Shown: in pieces, positions 17,427 through 26,916 of the stretch
Layout: each line of letters begins with the position of its first letter
Position numbering within the stretch: position 1 is the stretch's first letter
NCBI GenBank assembly: GCA_024243835.1
Contig: JALPMN010000631.1
Coordinates: 1 to 45,614 of the forward strand
From: Enteropsectra breve
Taxonomy: Eukaryota; Microsporidia
Direction of reading: 5' to 3'
Length of the DNA: 45,614 nt
Position numbers and translations under genes: made by a program
The notes under the pieces: generated by a model
What the model saw: only the letters and a program-made list of their open reading frames with translations
What the model was told of the DNA's origin: nothing
Database searches by the model: none

Positions 17427-18926
17427 ATGGCAGCACAAAAATTTGGACTGACTATTAAAAAAGAAGAAGATTTTGCAGAGTGGTACATTCAGGTCATACA
17501 GCGGGGCGAGCTTTTGGACTACTACAACATCAAGGGCTGCTTTATAATGCGCCCAGCCTCGATGTTCATGTGGTCGGAGGTGAGGAAGTTCTTCGATTCA
17601 GCTATTTCCAAGATGGGGGTTCTTGAGTGCTATTTCCCATTGCTGGTAGGGAAGAAACAGATTGAGCAGGAAAAGGCGCATCTTGAGAACTTCAACCCAG
17701 AGCTTGCCTGGATCACCAAGTGTGGAGACAAGGAGCTTCCGGAGCACGTGGCAATCCGCCCAACCTCTGAGACGATCATGTACCCGTCATATGCCAAGTG
17801 GCTGAAGACATACCGTGATCTTCCGTTGAAACTCAACCAGTGGTGCAATGTGCTGCGCTGGGAAGTGAAGTCAACATTCCCGTTTATCAGGGGAAGAGAG
17901 TTCCTGTGGCAGGAGGGACACACTGCATATTACGATCAAGAAGAGGCACACAAAGAGACTTATGACATTCTGGAGCTATATGCAGAGATGTACAAAAAGC
18001 TGCTGGCAGTTCCTGTATTGAAAGGAAGAAAATCAGCGAAGGAAACATTCGGCGGGGCGGACTACACGCTGTCAGTAGAGGCGTTTATTCCAGGCTCTGG
18101 CAAGGCTGTCCAGGCAGCAACCAGCCACCATCTCGGCACAAACTTTGCGAAAATGTTCGATATTAAAGTTGAAACTGAAACGAGTGATGCCGAGAAGAGA
18201 TTTGTCTACCAAAATTCGTGGGGCCTTACAACACGATCGCTTGGTATTGCAGTGATGATACACTCAGACAACAATGGCTTTGTGTGCCCGCCAGTCGTAA
18301 GCCCAGTGCAAATTATTATTATTCCGGTGGGAATCAGTGCCACAACAACACAGGCGGAGTACAAAAGCCTATTTGAATACACAAACAGCCTGAGAGACGA
18401 GCTGTCGACCAAATTCAGAGTGCAGGTTGACGAGAGAACAAACAACACGCCAGGCTTCAAATACAACCACTGGGAAATAAGAGGCGTTCCAATACGCCTG
18501 GTCATTGGCTTCCAGGAGCTCAAAGACAACAAGGTATTTGTTGTCAGGCGAGACACCGGCAAAAAGTCTTCAGTTGGTAGAGAAAACATCAATGAAACGA
18601 TGGAAAAAGTAATGGAAGAAATGCAAAGCGACATGTACGCCAAGGCAGAGGCAGAACGAGACTCCAGAATAAAGCATGCGGACAGCTATGCAGAGTTTGA
18701 GGAGCATCTTTCGAATAAAAATATAGTTTTAGTGCCGTGGTGCGAGGGACGCGAGTGTGAAGATGCAGTGGCTGAACGCACGATCGTTAAAGACGGTGAC
18801 ATGGTAATTCTTACAGGTGCAAAGACTCTCTGCATTCCTTTTGAAGGCGCTGAGTGCAAAGATCTCAAGTGCATCATTTGCCAGGAAAAGGCCAAGGTTA
18901 AGGTGTACTTTGGAAGAAGTTATTAA
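17427..18926 (+). CDS. Prolyl-tRNA synthetase, eukaryote/archaeal type
   Basis: This class II synthetase attaches proline to tRNA-Pro. Family landmarks are MRPASMFMWSEVRKFF (motif 1 region), RPTSETIMYPSYAKW, and motif 2 RWEVKSTFPFIRGREFLWQEGHTAY. Motif 3 is NSWGLTTRSLGIAVMIHSDNNGFVCPP. The anticodon-binding domain follows, then a C-terminal cysteine-rich zinc domain with CEGRECED and CKDLKCIICQ ending in the conserved final tyrosine. Of 499 residues all belong to the core enzyme. There is no WHEP domain, no fusion to glutamyl-tRNA synthetase and no bacterial editing insertion. It should be the only cytosolic form, as mitosomes do not translate. Confidence 0.97.
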   Translation: MAAQKFGLTIKKEEDFAEWYIQVIQRGELLDYYNIKGCFIMRPASMFMWSEVRKFFDSAISKMGVLECYFPLLVGKKQIEQEKAHLENFNPELAWITKCGDKELPEHVAIRPTSETIMYPSYAKWLKTYRDLPLKLNQWCNVLRWEVKSTFPFIRGREFLWQEGHTAYYDQEEAHKETYDILELYAEMYKKLLAVPVLKGRKSAKETFGGADYTLSVEAFIPGSGKAVQAATSHHLGTNFAKMFDIKVETETSDAEKRFVYQNSWGLTTRSLGIAVMIHSDNNGFVCPPVVSPVQIIIIPVGISATTTQAEYKSLFEYTNSLRDELSTKFRVQVDERTNNTPGFKYNHWEIRGVPIRLVIGFQELKDNKVFVVRRDTGKKSSVGRENINETMEKVMEEMQSDMYAKAEAERDSRIKHADSYAEFEEHLSNKNIVLVPWCEGRECEDAVAERTIVKDGDMVILTGAKTLCIPFEGAECKDLKCIICQEKAKVKVYFGRSY

Positions 18927-20066
18927 AGATTTTAATTAAAGGAAATATATGTTTCACAAACTCAAGGAATGTTATTTTTTTTAATATATCAACTGCAAAG
19001 CACTGACTGTGGGATTAACTAACATTAGCCCGTTGAAAGTAAAAGAATTTTTTATTGTAAATCAACAACACCAGTCTTTGCGTGATAAAAGACAATTTTA
19101 AGCATTGTATTGTGCAGAGCAACATCGTATTCCTGCTCATATGGATTAAAGTAACGTTACGGAAACATTTGACATCTTCATGTTAAAAACTGCAAACTTA
19201 TGGGATATCATTCGCATTTAAGATTTGTTTATATCTATGGTATCGTCTCAAACAACAAGTAATGATAGTTCTATGCTCATCTTGCCACCAGGCAGGAAAG
19301 CCTTAGAGCACAGATGGCTGCTGAAAATTTTTTTAAAAATTTTAAGTATATAAACAAAATAAAAACTCACCCCATGCTGGGCGCGTTGCTGGGCTTTTAA
19401 AGGCTGCAGTGTCTAATCCCGGCATAACAATCGAGTGTCTTTCATCGAAGAAGGACTTAAACATTTTATAACAAGATTTACTGCCTTTTAAAAATATTTC
19501 CCCTTCAGTAGAGTATTTCTGGAGGAGGATGCTTATCTGAATATTGGCTGTTGATTTCATTTATAATTAAAGGTACTTATACGTCTAAAACCATCATTAG
19601 AAGTAGAGATGTCTAAATATGATCTTTTTCCCAAAGCCTACACTACTTCAAGCCTATTAAAATGCCATAGCATCGAATAGCTTGGACATCAAAGTGAGTA
19701 AATGGCTTTTTTAAAAATATAAGCTTTTTCATTTAAAATATTAATAATACGCTGTTAGAGAATGAGAAAAGTGCATTTCAGTTTACAATCAGGTGTATAC
19801 TAAAGCTCTTTGCTATCCATGACTTCATAGATGCTGACCACTGCCATCACTTTCTTGTGGCGTCGTGAAAAGATAGCTGCATTCGCTTTTATATCTTAAA
19901 ATATAGTTTTTTGAAAGGAATTGCTGTTGTGTTCAGCAAGATTTAGAATTGTATTTTATTTAAAGAAGTTTACCATGCATAGCGATGCCTTAAATTCTTG
20001 TTTTGTTGTGCTTATTGTATGATTTACAAATATGAAACGGTATAAAAATGAACATAAGAAAGATAC
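18927..20066. other. Long spacer with one doubtful small gene
   Basis: These 1,140 bp have no confident gene. A minus-strand reading frame of 72 codons (19342-19560), possibly spliced, is listed separately. On the plus strand around 19270-19405 there are overlapping frames of 26 and 28 codons, and a possible stem (TGCTC near 19274 with GAGCA near 19306). No known RNA could be assigned. Confidence 0.4.
19277..19560 (-). CDS. Doubtful small gene, possibly with one intron
   Basis: A minus-strand ATG at 19560 opens 72 codons of coding-like composition, ending at 19342 if unspliced. After residue 63 the frame runs into GTGAGT at 19370, and 50 bases later into TTTTCAG ending at 19321. Removing 19321-19370 joins the frames and ends at a TGA at 19277-19279, giving about 77 residues. 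The bases between are far more AT-rich than either side, as an intron would be. No homologue was recognised for either version, no C-rich signal precedes the ATG, and no splicing gene is in the window. Random occurrence or an RNA gene on the other strand is possible. Confidence 0.28.
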
Positions 20067-20366
20067 ATGGCCGAAAGCATCAAGCACTTGCTGGACTATG
20101 AGAAAAATGCGCATGCCAAGATAAAAGACGCACTAATTGCCAAGGACAATATCGGAGACCAGGCGAAAAGTGATGCTGATATCCTTTTACTGGACTATGC
20201 ATCTGCAAGGGAAAAGGAAATCCGCGCTTTAAAAGAAGAACAGGAAAATGCGGCTATGAAGTATGAAGCCGGGCTAGAGGAAAGATACCAGAACATTATT
20301 GCAGACATAAAAAATATCAATATTGATGAGATAGTCGATGCGATTGTATGCAAAATAGTTGAATAA
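20067..20366 (+). CDS. VMA10: V-type ATPase subunit G (Vma10)
   Basis: Subunit G pairs with subunit E to form the peripheral stalks of the vacuolar proton pump. The 99 residues show the family layout. The opening AESIKHLLDYEKNAHAKIKDAL corresponds to the GIQxLLEAEKxAxxIVxxAR helix, with QAKSDADILLLDYASAREKEIRALK continuing the long charged helix and a C-terminal DEIVDAIVCKIVE amphipathic end. The whole protein is predicted to be a coiled coil, and the length is normal (yeast 114). TATAAAA lies about 25 bases upstream of the ATG. No other V-ATPase genes are nearby. Confidence 0.85.
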   Translation: MAESIKHLLDYEKNAHAKIKDALIAKDNIGDQAKSDADILLLDYASAREKEIRALKEEQENAAMKYEAGLEERYQNIIADIKNINIDEIVDAIVCKIVE

Positions 20367-20555
20367 ATACGGTTTCTTTTTTTTAATAATAGAACCGGCG
20401 TATTCTGTTTAAGTCAACACCATTTAGCGTCAAGAAATGACATTTATATTGTATCTATGTACATTTTATTAGCTTCTTGAGTACAATATCCATTAATATT
20501 GTTTAAAAATAGCTTTAAATGCTGTAATCTAATTTTTTATTTTTGCGTCCTTCCA

Positions 20556-22220
20556 ATGGATCTCCAGAGCCAGAGTTTCAGCATGGACCAAAACAAACAG
20601 CAAAATGAAATAAATGTGTGCACCACCGGAATATCGCAGATAGAGCTTGCTTTGCTTGATCTCCCGGAACACGTCAACTTATGCGATCGACTGACTCCCA
20701 GCACGCATGTCCTTGTTACCTACAAGGCCGTATTTACCGACAAATACATACAGGCGCTACTGTGGAACATTCCCATAGTTTCAATTAAATATCTCTATGA
20801 CATCCAGTCTGGCTACAAGAGCCATGAGCTCAGAAAATATGAAGGCGCTAAATTCTCGACGAGCGGAATCAATGCGGAAATATACAGCAACTACTTTTCA
20901 CTTCATGGGGCAGAGTATGCACCAAACTGCTCGATCTTTATTGATTTTTTAATTTCAAGCAGCAATACATCAGAAAAGGCTATTTTTAGCAGCAAATATG
21001 GGATTCCTATTGTTAGCCCGGAGGAGGTGTTCCATGATCGTTTTGAACTATTCAAAAAGAGCATCAAGTATGACGCAAAGAAGCTGCAGCCGTCCGCGAT
21101 GTTCTTTGAGAGAGTCTTTTTTCTCGATCCGGCGCTTCCCAAAGTTCTGTTCAACAAGCTGAGGCGCCTTATTATTGAAAACGAGGGAACACGCGTCTCA
21201 GCACTAGCGAAGGAAGTCGACTACATCATTGTATGGGACATCAGCGCATTTTACGAGCATAGGCACAGGGCATTTCACTATCAGTATATTTTTGACTGCA
21301 TAGAAAGCAGATCTCTTCTGTATCCCGAGTTCTACCAATACACCCAAGTTCCATACAAGTCGGTGCTAAAAGACATTGTGTGTGTTATCGACTCAGATCT
21401 GAAAGAACATGCTGCTGTTAAAAACAAGCTTTACAGCCTGGGCGTCTGTGCAGGAGAAGCCATCGATATGCGAACAACACATTACATCAGCAGAAGAGCG
21501 GCAAAAACGCTTACAGCTGAAAACAAAAGTAATGCAGGCAGCCAGTACAAGACCGTTTTACCTGAATGGGTGGATCAGTGCCTGTACAGCCTGAAAAAGA
21601 TAAATGAAAACAAATTTTTGGCAGGTGGCAAGTCACTAGGGCTAAAACGAAAGCTCACAAAAGCAGCCACAGGCGCAGAAAAAATACTTTTTCAGTTTAC
21701 AGGCCTTTCAAAGGAAGTGAAAGAAAAGGCCGTTGAAAAACTTGAAGACTACAAAATACCATATTCATTGTCAAGCAGCTATGAGGACTGCACTCATCTG
21801 ATTATGGGCGAGCCAAATTTATCAAGCAAGTTCTTCTGCGCACTAGTGAGCGGGTGCTGGATCCTGATGCCTGAGTTTATTGACGAGTTTGAGAATCAGC
21901 AGAATATTGATTTTGCCAGGTACGAGTGGTACGTAGATGAAGACTCGCCGAGTGAATACAGCAAACAGCTCAAGAGCATCAGAAAGTGGAGAAAGAGAAT
22001 TCAAGGCGGTGGGAAAAAGCCGTTCTTTGGCTGGGTGGTTAAGATATATGCAGATGAGGAAAAAAATAAAGGAATCCGCATGCTTGTCGAGAATGGTGGC
22101 GGAAAGGCAACTGATGGGAAGGATTACACGCATGTTTTCAAGGATAAAAATTACACAGGTGCTATAGAGGAGAGTGGCGTTTTGACAATCGACTATATTT
22201 TTGCATATTTGTTCAAATAG
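20556..22220 (+). CDS. Multi-BRCT DNA-damage protein (Rtt107/Brc1/Dpb11-like)
   Basis: This is a scaffold of phosphopeptide-binding BRCT repeats. One clear BRCT starts at about residue 270 (KDIVCVIDSDLKEHAAVKNKLYSLG) and ends with the WVDQCLYSLKKINENKFL tryptophan helix. A C-terminal tandem pair starts near 390: ILFQFTGLSKEVKEKAVEKLEDY, then CTHLIMGE and FFCALVSGCWILMPEFIDEF, then PFFGWVVKIYADEEKNKGIRMLVENGGGKATDGKDYTHVF. The CALVSGCWIL and EWYVDEDSPSEY combination resembles the C-terminal pair of Rtt107/Brc1/PTIP. Weaker repeats are likely in the first 250 residues, giving perhaps five or six. The frame is open upstream to an ATG at 20499, but the 19 added residues are low-complexity, and the ATG at 20556 has a pyrimidine/C-rich leader. 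RFC1 follows directly. Confidence 0.75.
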   Translation: MDLQSQSFSMDQNKQQNEINVCTTGISQIELALLDLPEHVNLCDRLTPSTHVLVTYKAVFTDKYIQALLWNIPIVSIKYLYDIQSGYKSHELRKYEGAKFSTSGINAEIYSNYFSLHGAEYAPNCSIFIDFLISSSNTSEKAIFSSKYGIPIVSPEEVFHDRFELFKKSIKYDAKKLQPSAMFFERVFFLDPALPKVLFNKLRRLIIENEGTRVSALAKEVDYIIVWDISAFYEHRHRAFHYQYIFDCIESRSLLYPEFYQYTQVPYKSVLKDIVCVIDSDLKEHAAVKNKLYSLGVCAGEAIDMRTTHYISRRAAKTLTAENKSNAGSQYKTVLPEWVDQCLYSLKKINENKFLAGGKSLGLKRKLTKAATGAEKILFQFTGLSKEVKEKAVEKLEDYKIPYSLSSSYEDCTHLIMGEPNLSSKFFCALVSGCWILMPEFIDEFENQQNIDFARYEWYVDEDSPSEYSKQLKSIRKWRKRIQGGGKKPFFGWVVKIYADEEKNKGIRMLVENGGGKATDGKDYTHVFKDKNYTGAIEESGVLTIDYIFAYLFK

Positions 22221-22557
22221 AATGGCTAGAGAAAAAATACTTAAACTTGAATATTTATTGGAGGTTTTTTGATAAGATTTATATTTTTGTTGTAGAAAGA
22301 CTGCTTTAGTTTATAATACTCAGTTTAGTTAAAGTTACAATAGAGTTATACTATTGGGATGCAATGGCATTCTAAATATTTAGCACGTTATTTTGCTGAT
22401 AAAAATGTTGTAATAAAGTGCATCAGAACATTATTCATCCAGCTTATTGATTGAATTCTTACAAGAACAGCGTATATGACATTTTCCAAACGTGTGAATG
22501 TGTCTCTTCTTTATTTCTTAATATGCCAGAATTTTAAATCCCTCTATCTGTTCCCCT
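22221..22557. other. Intergenic spacer
   Basis: This 337-bp AT-rich spacer ends with CCCC at 22553-22556 immediately before the RFC1 ATG. No other feature was seen. Confidence 0.5.
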
Positions 22558-24255
22558 ATGACAAGCAAGCTGCCCTTAGAAAACTACGTTTTCGTATTCA
22601 CAGGCGAAATGGAAATGCCGCGCGAAGAGGCCAAGAACTCGGTTATGCTCCTCGGGGCACGCACAACTACCGCCATATCGGGCAAAACGACCCATTTGGT
22701 CTGTGGTGCCGAGCCAGGAGAGGCAAAGCTGAAAAAAGCAAAAGAGCTAAAGCTCACTGTGCTGAGTGAGCAGGTATTTGCCAAAATGCTGAGCGAGTCT
22801 ATGGACAAAGCCAGCTCGATCGAAATGGTAAAAAATGAGGTGTCTGAGTCGTGTGATAAAACAGAACTTAGAGAATATGCTACGTCGGATGACATTGAAT
22901 TTACAGACAGCCAGGAGATAAAAGCGGATCAGAAACAGTCCTGGGCCGATAAGTACCGTCCACAGTGCCCGAAAGACTTTATTGGGAATGCGACGATTCT
23001 TGAGGAGCTTCGAAGCTTCTTATCCGGAAGAAGCGACAAAAAGGCAGCTCTGCTGAGTGGCTCCCCCGGTGTTGGCAAAACTACTGCAGCCCATATGATT
23101 GCACGCGAAAAGAATTACGAGATTGTGGAGTTCAATGCCTCTGATCTTAGGAGCAAATCCTCGCTGGCTGAAACTGTTGGAAAAAACCTGCAAAGCTCTA
23201 TTTTAGACACGAAAGGGAAGAAAAGGCTCCTGATTATGGACGAGGTTGATGGAATGACGAGCGACAGGGGCGGAATACCGGAGCTTACAAAGCTGATTAA
23301 AGCGACGAAACAGCCGATAATCTGCATCTGCAATGACAGGAACCATGCAAAGATGAGGACCCTCGCCAACTACTGCGCCGATTTGCGCTTCAGAAAACTC
23401 GATGCACGGATTATTTTGCCGAAACTAAAGGAAATTCTGCACAAGGAGGGGCATGTGGTGGCAGACGGGCTTCTTAATGCGCTCATCGTGTCGTGCGGCG
23501 GAGACATGCGCTACATTCTCAACATGCTACAGGGAATTCTGAAAAACAAGCGGCTGACCCTGGAAACAGCCACAAAGAGCTTCATCAAGAAAACAGCGCT
23601 GAAGAGCGGCTTTGAGCTTGCGGCCGAGCTTTTCCACACCAAACCAATCAGCGAGAAAACCGATATTTATTTTGAAGACTATTCTTTGAATCCACTGTTC
23701 GTCCAGGAGAACTACATCAAGTGCATGCTTGATGCCCCCTCTCTGCAGAATGCAGCAGATGCAGTCAGCTATTCAGATGTTATTGACCGGCTGATACACG
23801 GAAGCGAGCAGGAGTGGAGCCTGATGCCGCACCACGCCTTCTACAGCTGCATTTATCCAACGCATTTTAAACCGCTGCACTCGCGCATAGATTTCCCGAT
23901 GTATCTCGGCCAGCTTTCGTCAAGGAACAAACACGAAAACAGGCTGCACGACTTTGCCAGCCACTGCAGCATCAAACACGAGAAGCATGAAATAAGGCTG
24001 AATCTGCTAGAAATAATCATAAAGAAGTTCAACAGGCACCTGGAGGAGGGGGCAGTTGACAAGGCGATAGAAATAGTTGTAAAATACAATCTTTCAAAGG
24101 AGGATATGATGAATGCAATGGAGATAATCCATGAAGAGCAGGGCTTCAAAAAAATACCCACGAAGCTCAAATCCTTGTTTACGAAAGAATACAAAAAGCT
24201 CCAAAGAGCAGGCCTTGATTCTCAGGCTGCTGTAGCCGATGAAAATGATGATTAA
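22558..24255 (+). CDS. RFC1: Replication factor C large subunit (RFC1)
   Basis: RFC1 is the large subunit of the clamp loader that opens PCNA onto primed DNA. A BRCT domain occupies about residues 7-77 (FVFTGEMEMPREEAKNSVMLLGARTT). The RFC box WADKYRPQCPKDFIGN is near 129-144, Walker A is SGSPGVGKT at 167-175, and Walker B is LLIMDEVDGM at 224-233, with sensor-1 Asn at 259 in CICND. All ATPase residues are present. The length is 565 against 861 in yeast, lost mainly from the N-terminus and the linker. The C-terminal collar region retains LVDNYI-like and RHLEEG helices, and the tail is Lys-rich then acidic. It lies downstream of the BRCT protein in the same direction, a plausible replication and repair neighbourhood. 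Confidence 0.96.
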   Translation: MTSKLPLENYVFVFTGEMEMPREEAKNSVMLLGARTTTAISGKTTHLVCGAEPGEAKLKKAKELKLTVLSEQVFAKMLSESMDKASSIEMVKNEVSESCDKTELREYATSDDIEFTDSQEIKADQKQSWADKYRPQCPKDFIGNATILEELRSFLSGRSDKKAALLSGSPGVGKTTAAHMIAREKNYEIVEFNASDLRSKSSLAETVGKNLQSSILDTKGKKRLLIMDEVDGMTSDRGGIPELTKLIKATKQPIICICNDRNHAKMRTLANYCADLRFRKLDARIILPKLKEILHKEGHVVADGLLNALIVSCGGDMRYILNMLQGILKNKRLTLETATKSFIKKTALKSGFELAAELFHTKPISEKTDIYFEDYSLNPLFVQENYIKCMLDAPSLQNAADAVSYSDVIDRLIHGSEQEWSLMPHHAFYSCIYPTHFKPLHSRIDFPMYLGQLSSRNKHENRLHDFASHCSIKHEKHEIRLNLLEIIIKKFNRHLEEGAVDKAIEIVVKYNLSKEDMMNAMEIIHEEQGFKKIPTKLKSLFTKEYKKLQRAGLDSQAAVADENDD

Positions 24256-24749
24256 AGTAGTGAATATAGAAATGTTTGAATGCCATATTTGTATTTTTAT
24301 ACATTTTCAAGCATGTAAAGTAGTTATCCTGGTTCAAAGAGATAAAATTTTAATTTAATTTTCATCTGTATATTAAAAACTGCTAAATTTACAATCAAAA
24401 AGTTTATTTTGAGATATATTTGTGTGCTTTTCAGTCTTTCAATAGAGCGTTAATTTGAGTTTATATACTAAATTAAAACAGCTTTAGGCATTTCTTAGAT
24501 TTGGCTTTTTAGAAGACAGACAAAGTCTCAACATTTGATATCTTTCTCATGGGATCTAACTGAATCTCTATTGTTTACTTGACACTCTTAGTTTATTTCT
24601 AACGCTATACATGAATTATTCTGCCGTGTTTAGTCCAAAACGAATAAACTTACTTTTCATTTGTGTAGTGGCATTTTTCTTATGGAATAAAATTTTGCTC
24701 TATACTATATTTAGCCCCATCCTATAATTTAGCTATCTCTTTTTTACCC
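24256..24749. other. Intergenic spacer
   Basis: This 494-bp AT-rich spacer ends with TTTTTACCC just before the next ATG. It contains a 38-codon open frame (24611-24727) with one strongly hydrophobic segment. That frame lacks the local start signal and is treated only as a finding. Confidence 0.45.
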
Positions 24750-25217
24750 ATGAAAGACGTGCAGGAAGACTTGAAAACACTGAAGAACTGCAAAATGAAG
24801 GATCCGCCAGAGCTTGAGGAGCTGGATGAGATTGCTCTTGCATCAAAGAAGGCAGAGGTTGTCAGGCTGAAAAGACCGTATTCCAAGGTCACACGCATGC
24901 TTCCTGCGTGCTACCAGACATTTAACTTTAAGGGCGTTCCGATTGAGAGCCTGCACGACGAAACACTTTTCTTTATTTTCTACGCAATGACTGAGACCGA
25001 TCTGCAGATCAAGGCGTACAATGAGCTGCTGAAAAAGGGATATTTGTTCAGCAAGAAGCTGCTGAAGTTTTTAACGGCTGATGATGAGTTGGTTGCAGAC
25101 AACAGGCAGCACACAGTGATTGTATTCAATCCGTCTGAGTGGGAGAAAAGCTATATAGACATTATGTACGATAAAGAATTTATAACATCGCTGCAGGGCA
25201 GAGACAACTACGTATAA
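24750..25217 (+). CDS. NOT-box protein (Not5/Not3/Not2 family), minimal
   Basis: This is the NOT2/3/5-family C-terminal domain that anchors a subunit to the Not1 scaffold of the Ccr4-Not deadenylase complex. The domain is seen in SLHDETLFFIFYAMTETDLQIKAYNELLKKGYLFSKKLLKFLT (about residues 69-111). This corresponds to TLFFIFYYxQGTYxQYxAAxELKKRSWRFHKKYxTWFQR in the family. It closes with TVIVFNPSEWEKSYID in place of GTYIYFDYEKWGQRK and a final FI/LQGRDNYV for EYRYLED. At 155 residues essentially only the NOT box and a short leader remain; the N-terminal coiled coil of Not3/Not5 is absent. Not5/Not3 is slightly favoured by the FHKKY-like block, but Not2 cannot be excluded. CCC at 24747-24749 abuts the ATG. 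Confidence 0.8.
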   Translation: MKDVQEDLKTLKNCKMKDPPELEELDEIALASKKAEVVRLKRPYSKVTRMLPACYQTFNFKGVPIESLHDETLFFIFYAMTETDLQIKAYNELLKKGYLFSKKLLKFLTADDELVADNRQHTVIVFNPSEWEKSYIDIMYDKEFITSLQGRDNYV

Positions 25218-25614
25218 CAATTGTTTTCTCAAGTAGTAAGCCATACACCTGGATACAAAAACTGTTATATGATTGAAAAAATGTTGTATGGAATGCAAGG
25301 CAGAGGCATTGAAGGGATTTCTGTCAATAAAAGAAATAAGTGCAGTTACAGACCTAGCATTATATTTGTCGAATCCGTAAGTAAAGACATGTATTGATAT
25401 GAATAAATTAAAGAATTTAGGAGAAATATATTCGCTTTAAACACGCTGTTGCCTGTGGACTGGTGCTATTTTGTGAAGGGTACGTATTTCACACATAAAG
25501 GAGAGTGTAATGAAAGTAAGTTTTTTATGTGATATTTATAAAGTTTAATATTAAAGTCGAGATAAAAATATCCTTTATATATTTTAATACAAATCTGTAA
25601 GCACAAAGCGGCAT
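25218..25614. other. Intergenic spacer between convergent genes
   Basis: This 397-bp spacer separates the NOT-box gene from the SLC19 gene. Two overlapping short frames of 38 and 30 codons start at 25281 and 25288, with no recognisable product and no start signal. Confidence 0.4.
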
Positions 25615-26916
25615 TCAGGTTTTATGTGTAATTTGGAAGAACACCAGCACTGCAGCAACGGTGTTTAACAAGGAGATGCCGATGTAAATACTGTGCTTTT
25701 TCATTCCTTTCCATGTGTTGTGCTTGCACCACAAATTAATCAGGGTGTGCAGCAGCGACTGTCCAAAAAGCTTCGTGCACTCGATAAAGTTGCGCTCATC
25801 GTCTGCCTTGCGTCCCAAGCATTTTTCTGCAAAGCTCGAGCTGAGCAAGAGGCACATGAAAAGCAAGAAATAGAGTATTTTTGATAGCCGCAGATTTCCG
25901 CATTTGCAGAGGCTTATGAAGAGTCCCGTGCTTGTGGCCATAAAAAGCAGCGCGGAGACACGAGCGTATCCTGGATCTATAAACTTTGTGATGGCGAGGC
26001 AGGCGATGCTCGCAAGGATTTTCGTTGTGCCCTCTATGAACCCGTCTTGGATCTGGTTGTCTTTCTCTTGCGCTGGTCGGTTTATTTTGTAAAACAATCC
26101 AAATACTGCGATGATGCCTTTCGAAATTATTTTTACAGGCAGTTTCATCGCATCAAGTATTTTATCCACAAGGGGGTGGTACGGCTCATCGGAATCACTT
26201 TTCTCTTTAAACAAAAGATGCGCGAAGATATTGATGTAAATGTGTATCAGCCCTGCAGTTGAGCTTATAATTACCGAACATACCGTTTCTCTTGTGTATA
26301 TCTTCGTCACTGCACTCATAAATGCAGATGGTGAGCTGAAGTATTTTGCGATTCTATTTTCATTTTTCGCGTCGCTATAAAAACTGTTGATAACGGAAAG
26401 CACTGCAGCAGCCGAGTATGCGAGGAGGGACAGTATGATGTTGATGTCGTGTTCACCAGTGGTGTTGTAGATGTCCTGGCCGATCCAGGATGCCGAGGAG
26501 GATGCGAAGTATCTGAGCACCTTAATGAGCAGATACCGTTCAGAGGTTTTTCCACCCTCCTTTACAAGCGTGGAAATTAGTACCGTCTTAACAATTGTGT
26601 TGAGGCCTCCGAAGGAGTACATGATCCGTGCAACGCTGAAGTTACGCGAGCTCAACAGAATCAATAGTATGACCACAGCGATCTGGCTGAAGGCTAAAAA
26701 TATCTGTGATTTCATGAATCCAAGCGTTGTCACGAGGGGGAAGCTCAGAACGGTGGCTGCGAGCGAGGAGTAGAAGAAATACGGCAGAATATCGTTTGAG
26801 ACCTCCGTAAGATCAAAGCTCTTGTTTTTAATAAGAATGCTGCTGTAGAAGGCCGACACGGGAATGAATTCGTGCAAAAAAGTAATGGCTAAGTTGATGT
26901 CCGAAATGCTCACCAT
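25615..26916 (-). CDS. SLC19-family vitamin transporter (thiamine/folate carrier-like)
   Basis: This is a polytopic membrane protein of 433 residues with about 10-12 hydrophobic segments. The first 150 residues follow the SLC19 (reduced folate carrier / thiamine transporter) pattern closely. FIPVSAFYSSILI matches the P-SEPFLTPYLTG-type stretch, and FDLTEVSNDILPYFFYSSL matches the LTEREVFNEIYPVWTYSYL-type stretch. ARIMYSFGGLNTIVKTVLISTLV and RYLLIKVLRYFASSSASWIGQDIY match the FYS...SYIYS and YQ-V-SYCRSATLVG...LGQ helices. A cytoplasmic loop rich in charged residues separates the halves, as in SLC19. The substrate (thiamine, folate or a relative) cannot be told from sequence. The frame is open two codons further to a TTG; the ATG at 26916 is preferred. 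AAAATTTT precedes it. Microsporidia are known to import metabolites from the host, so this is a plausible scavenging route. Confidence 0.78.
   Translation of the reverse strand: MVSISDINLAITFLHEFIPVSAFYSSILIKNKSFDLTEVSNDILPYFFYSSLAATVLSFPLVTTLGFMKSQIFLAFSQIAVVILLILLSSRNFSVARIMYSFGGLNTIVKTVLISTLVKEGGKTSERYLLIKVLRYFASSSASWIGQDIYNTTGEHDINIILSLLAYSAAAVLSVINSFYSDAKNENRIAKYFSSPSAFMSAVTKIYTRETVCSVIISSTAGLIHIYINIFAHLLFKEKSDSDEPYHPLVDKILDAMKLPVKIISKGIIAVFGLFYKINRPAQEKDNQIQDGFIEGTTKILASIACLAITKFIDPGYARVSALLFMATSTGLFISLCKCGNLRLSKILYFLLFMCLLLSSSFAEKCLGRKADDERNFIECTKLFGQSLLHTLINLWCKHNTWKGMKKHSIYIGISLLNTVAAVLVFFQITHKT

Noticed and set aside
19261..19405. RNase P or SRP RNA on the plus strand
   Set aside because: Short stems (TGCTC/GAGCA, TGCC/GGCA) exist, but the conserved core motifs of either RNA could not be placed.
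25281..25397. 38-residue frame after the NOT-box gene
   Set aside because: Two overlapping frames are open in the same place, with no start signal or homology.
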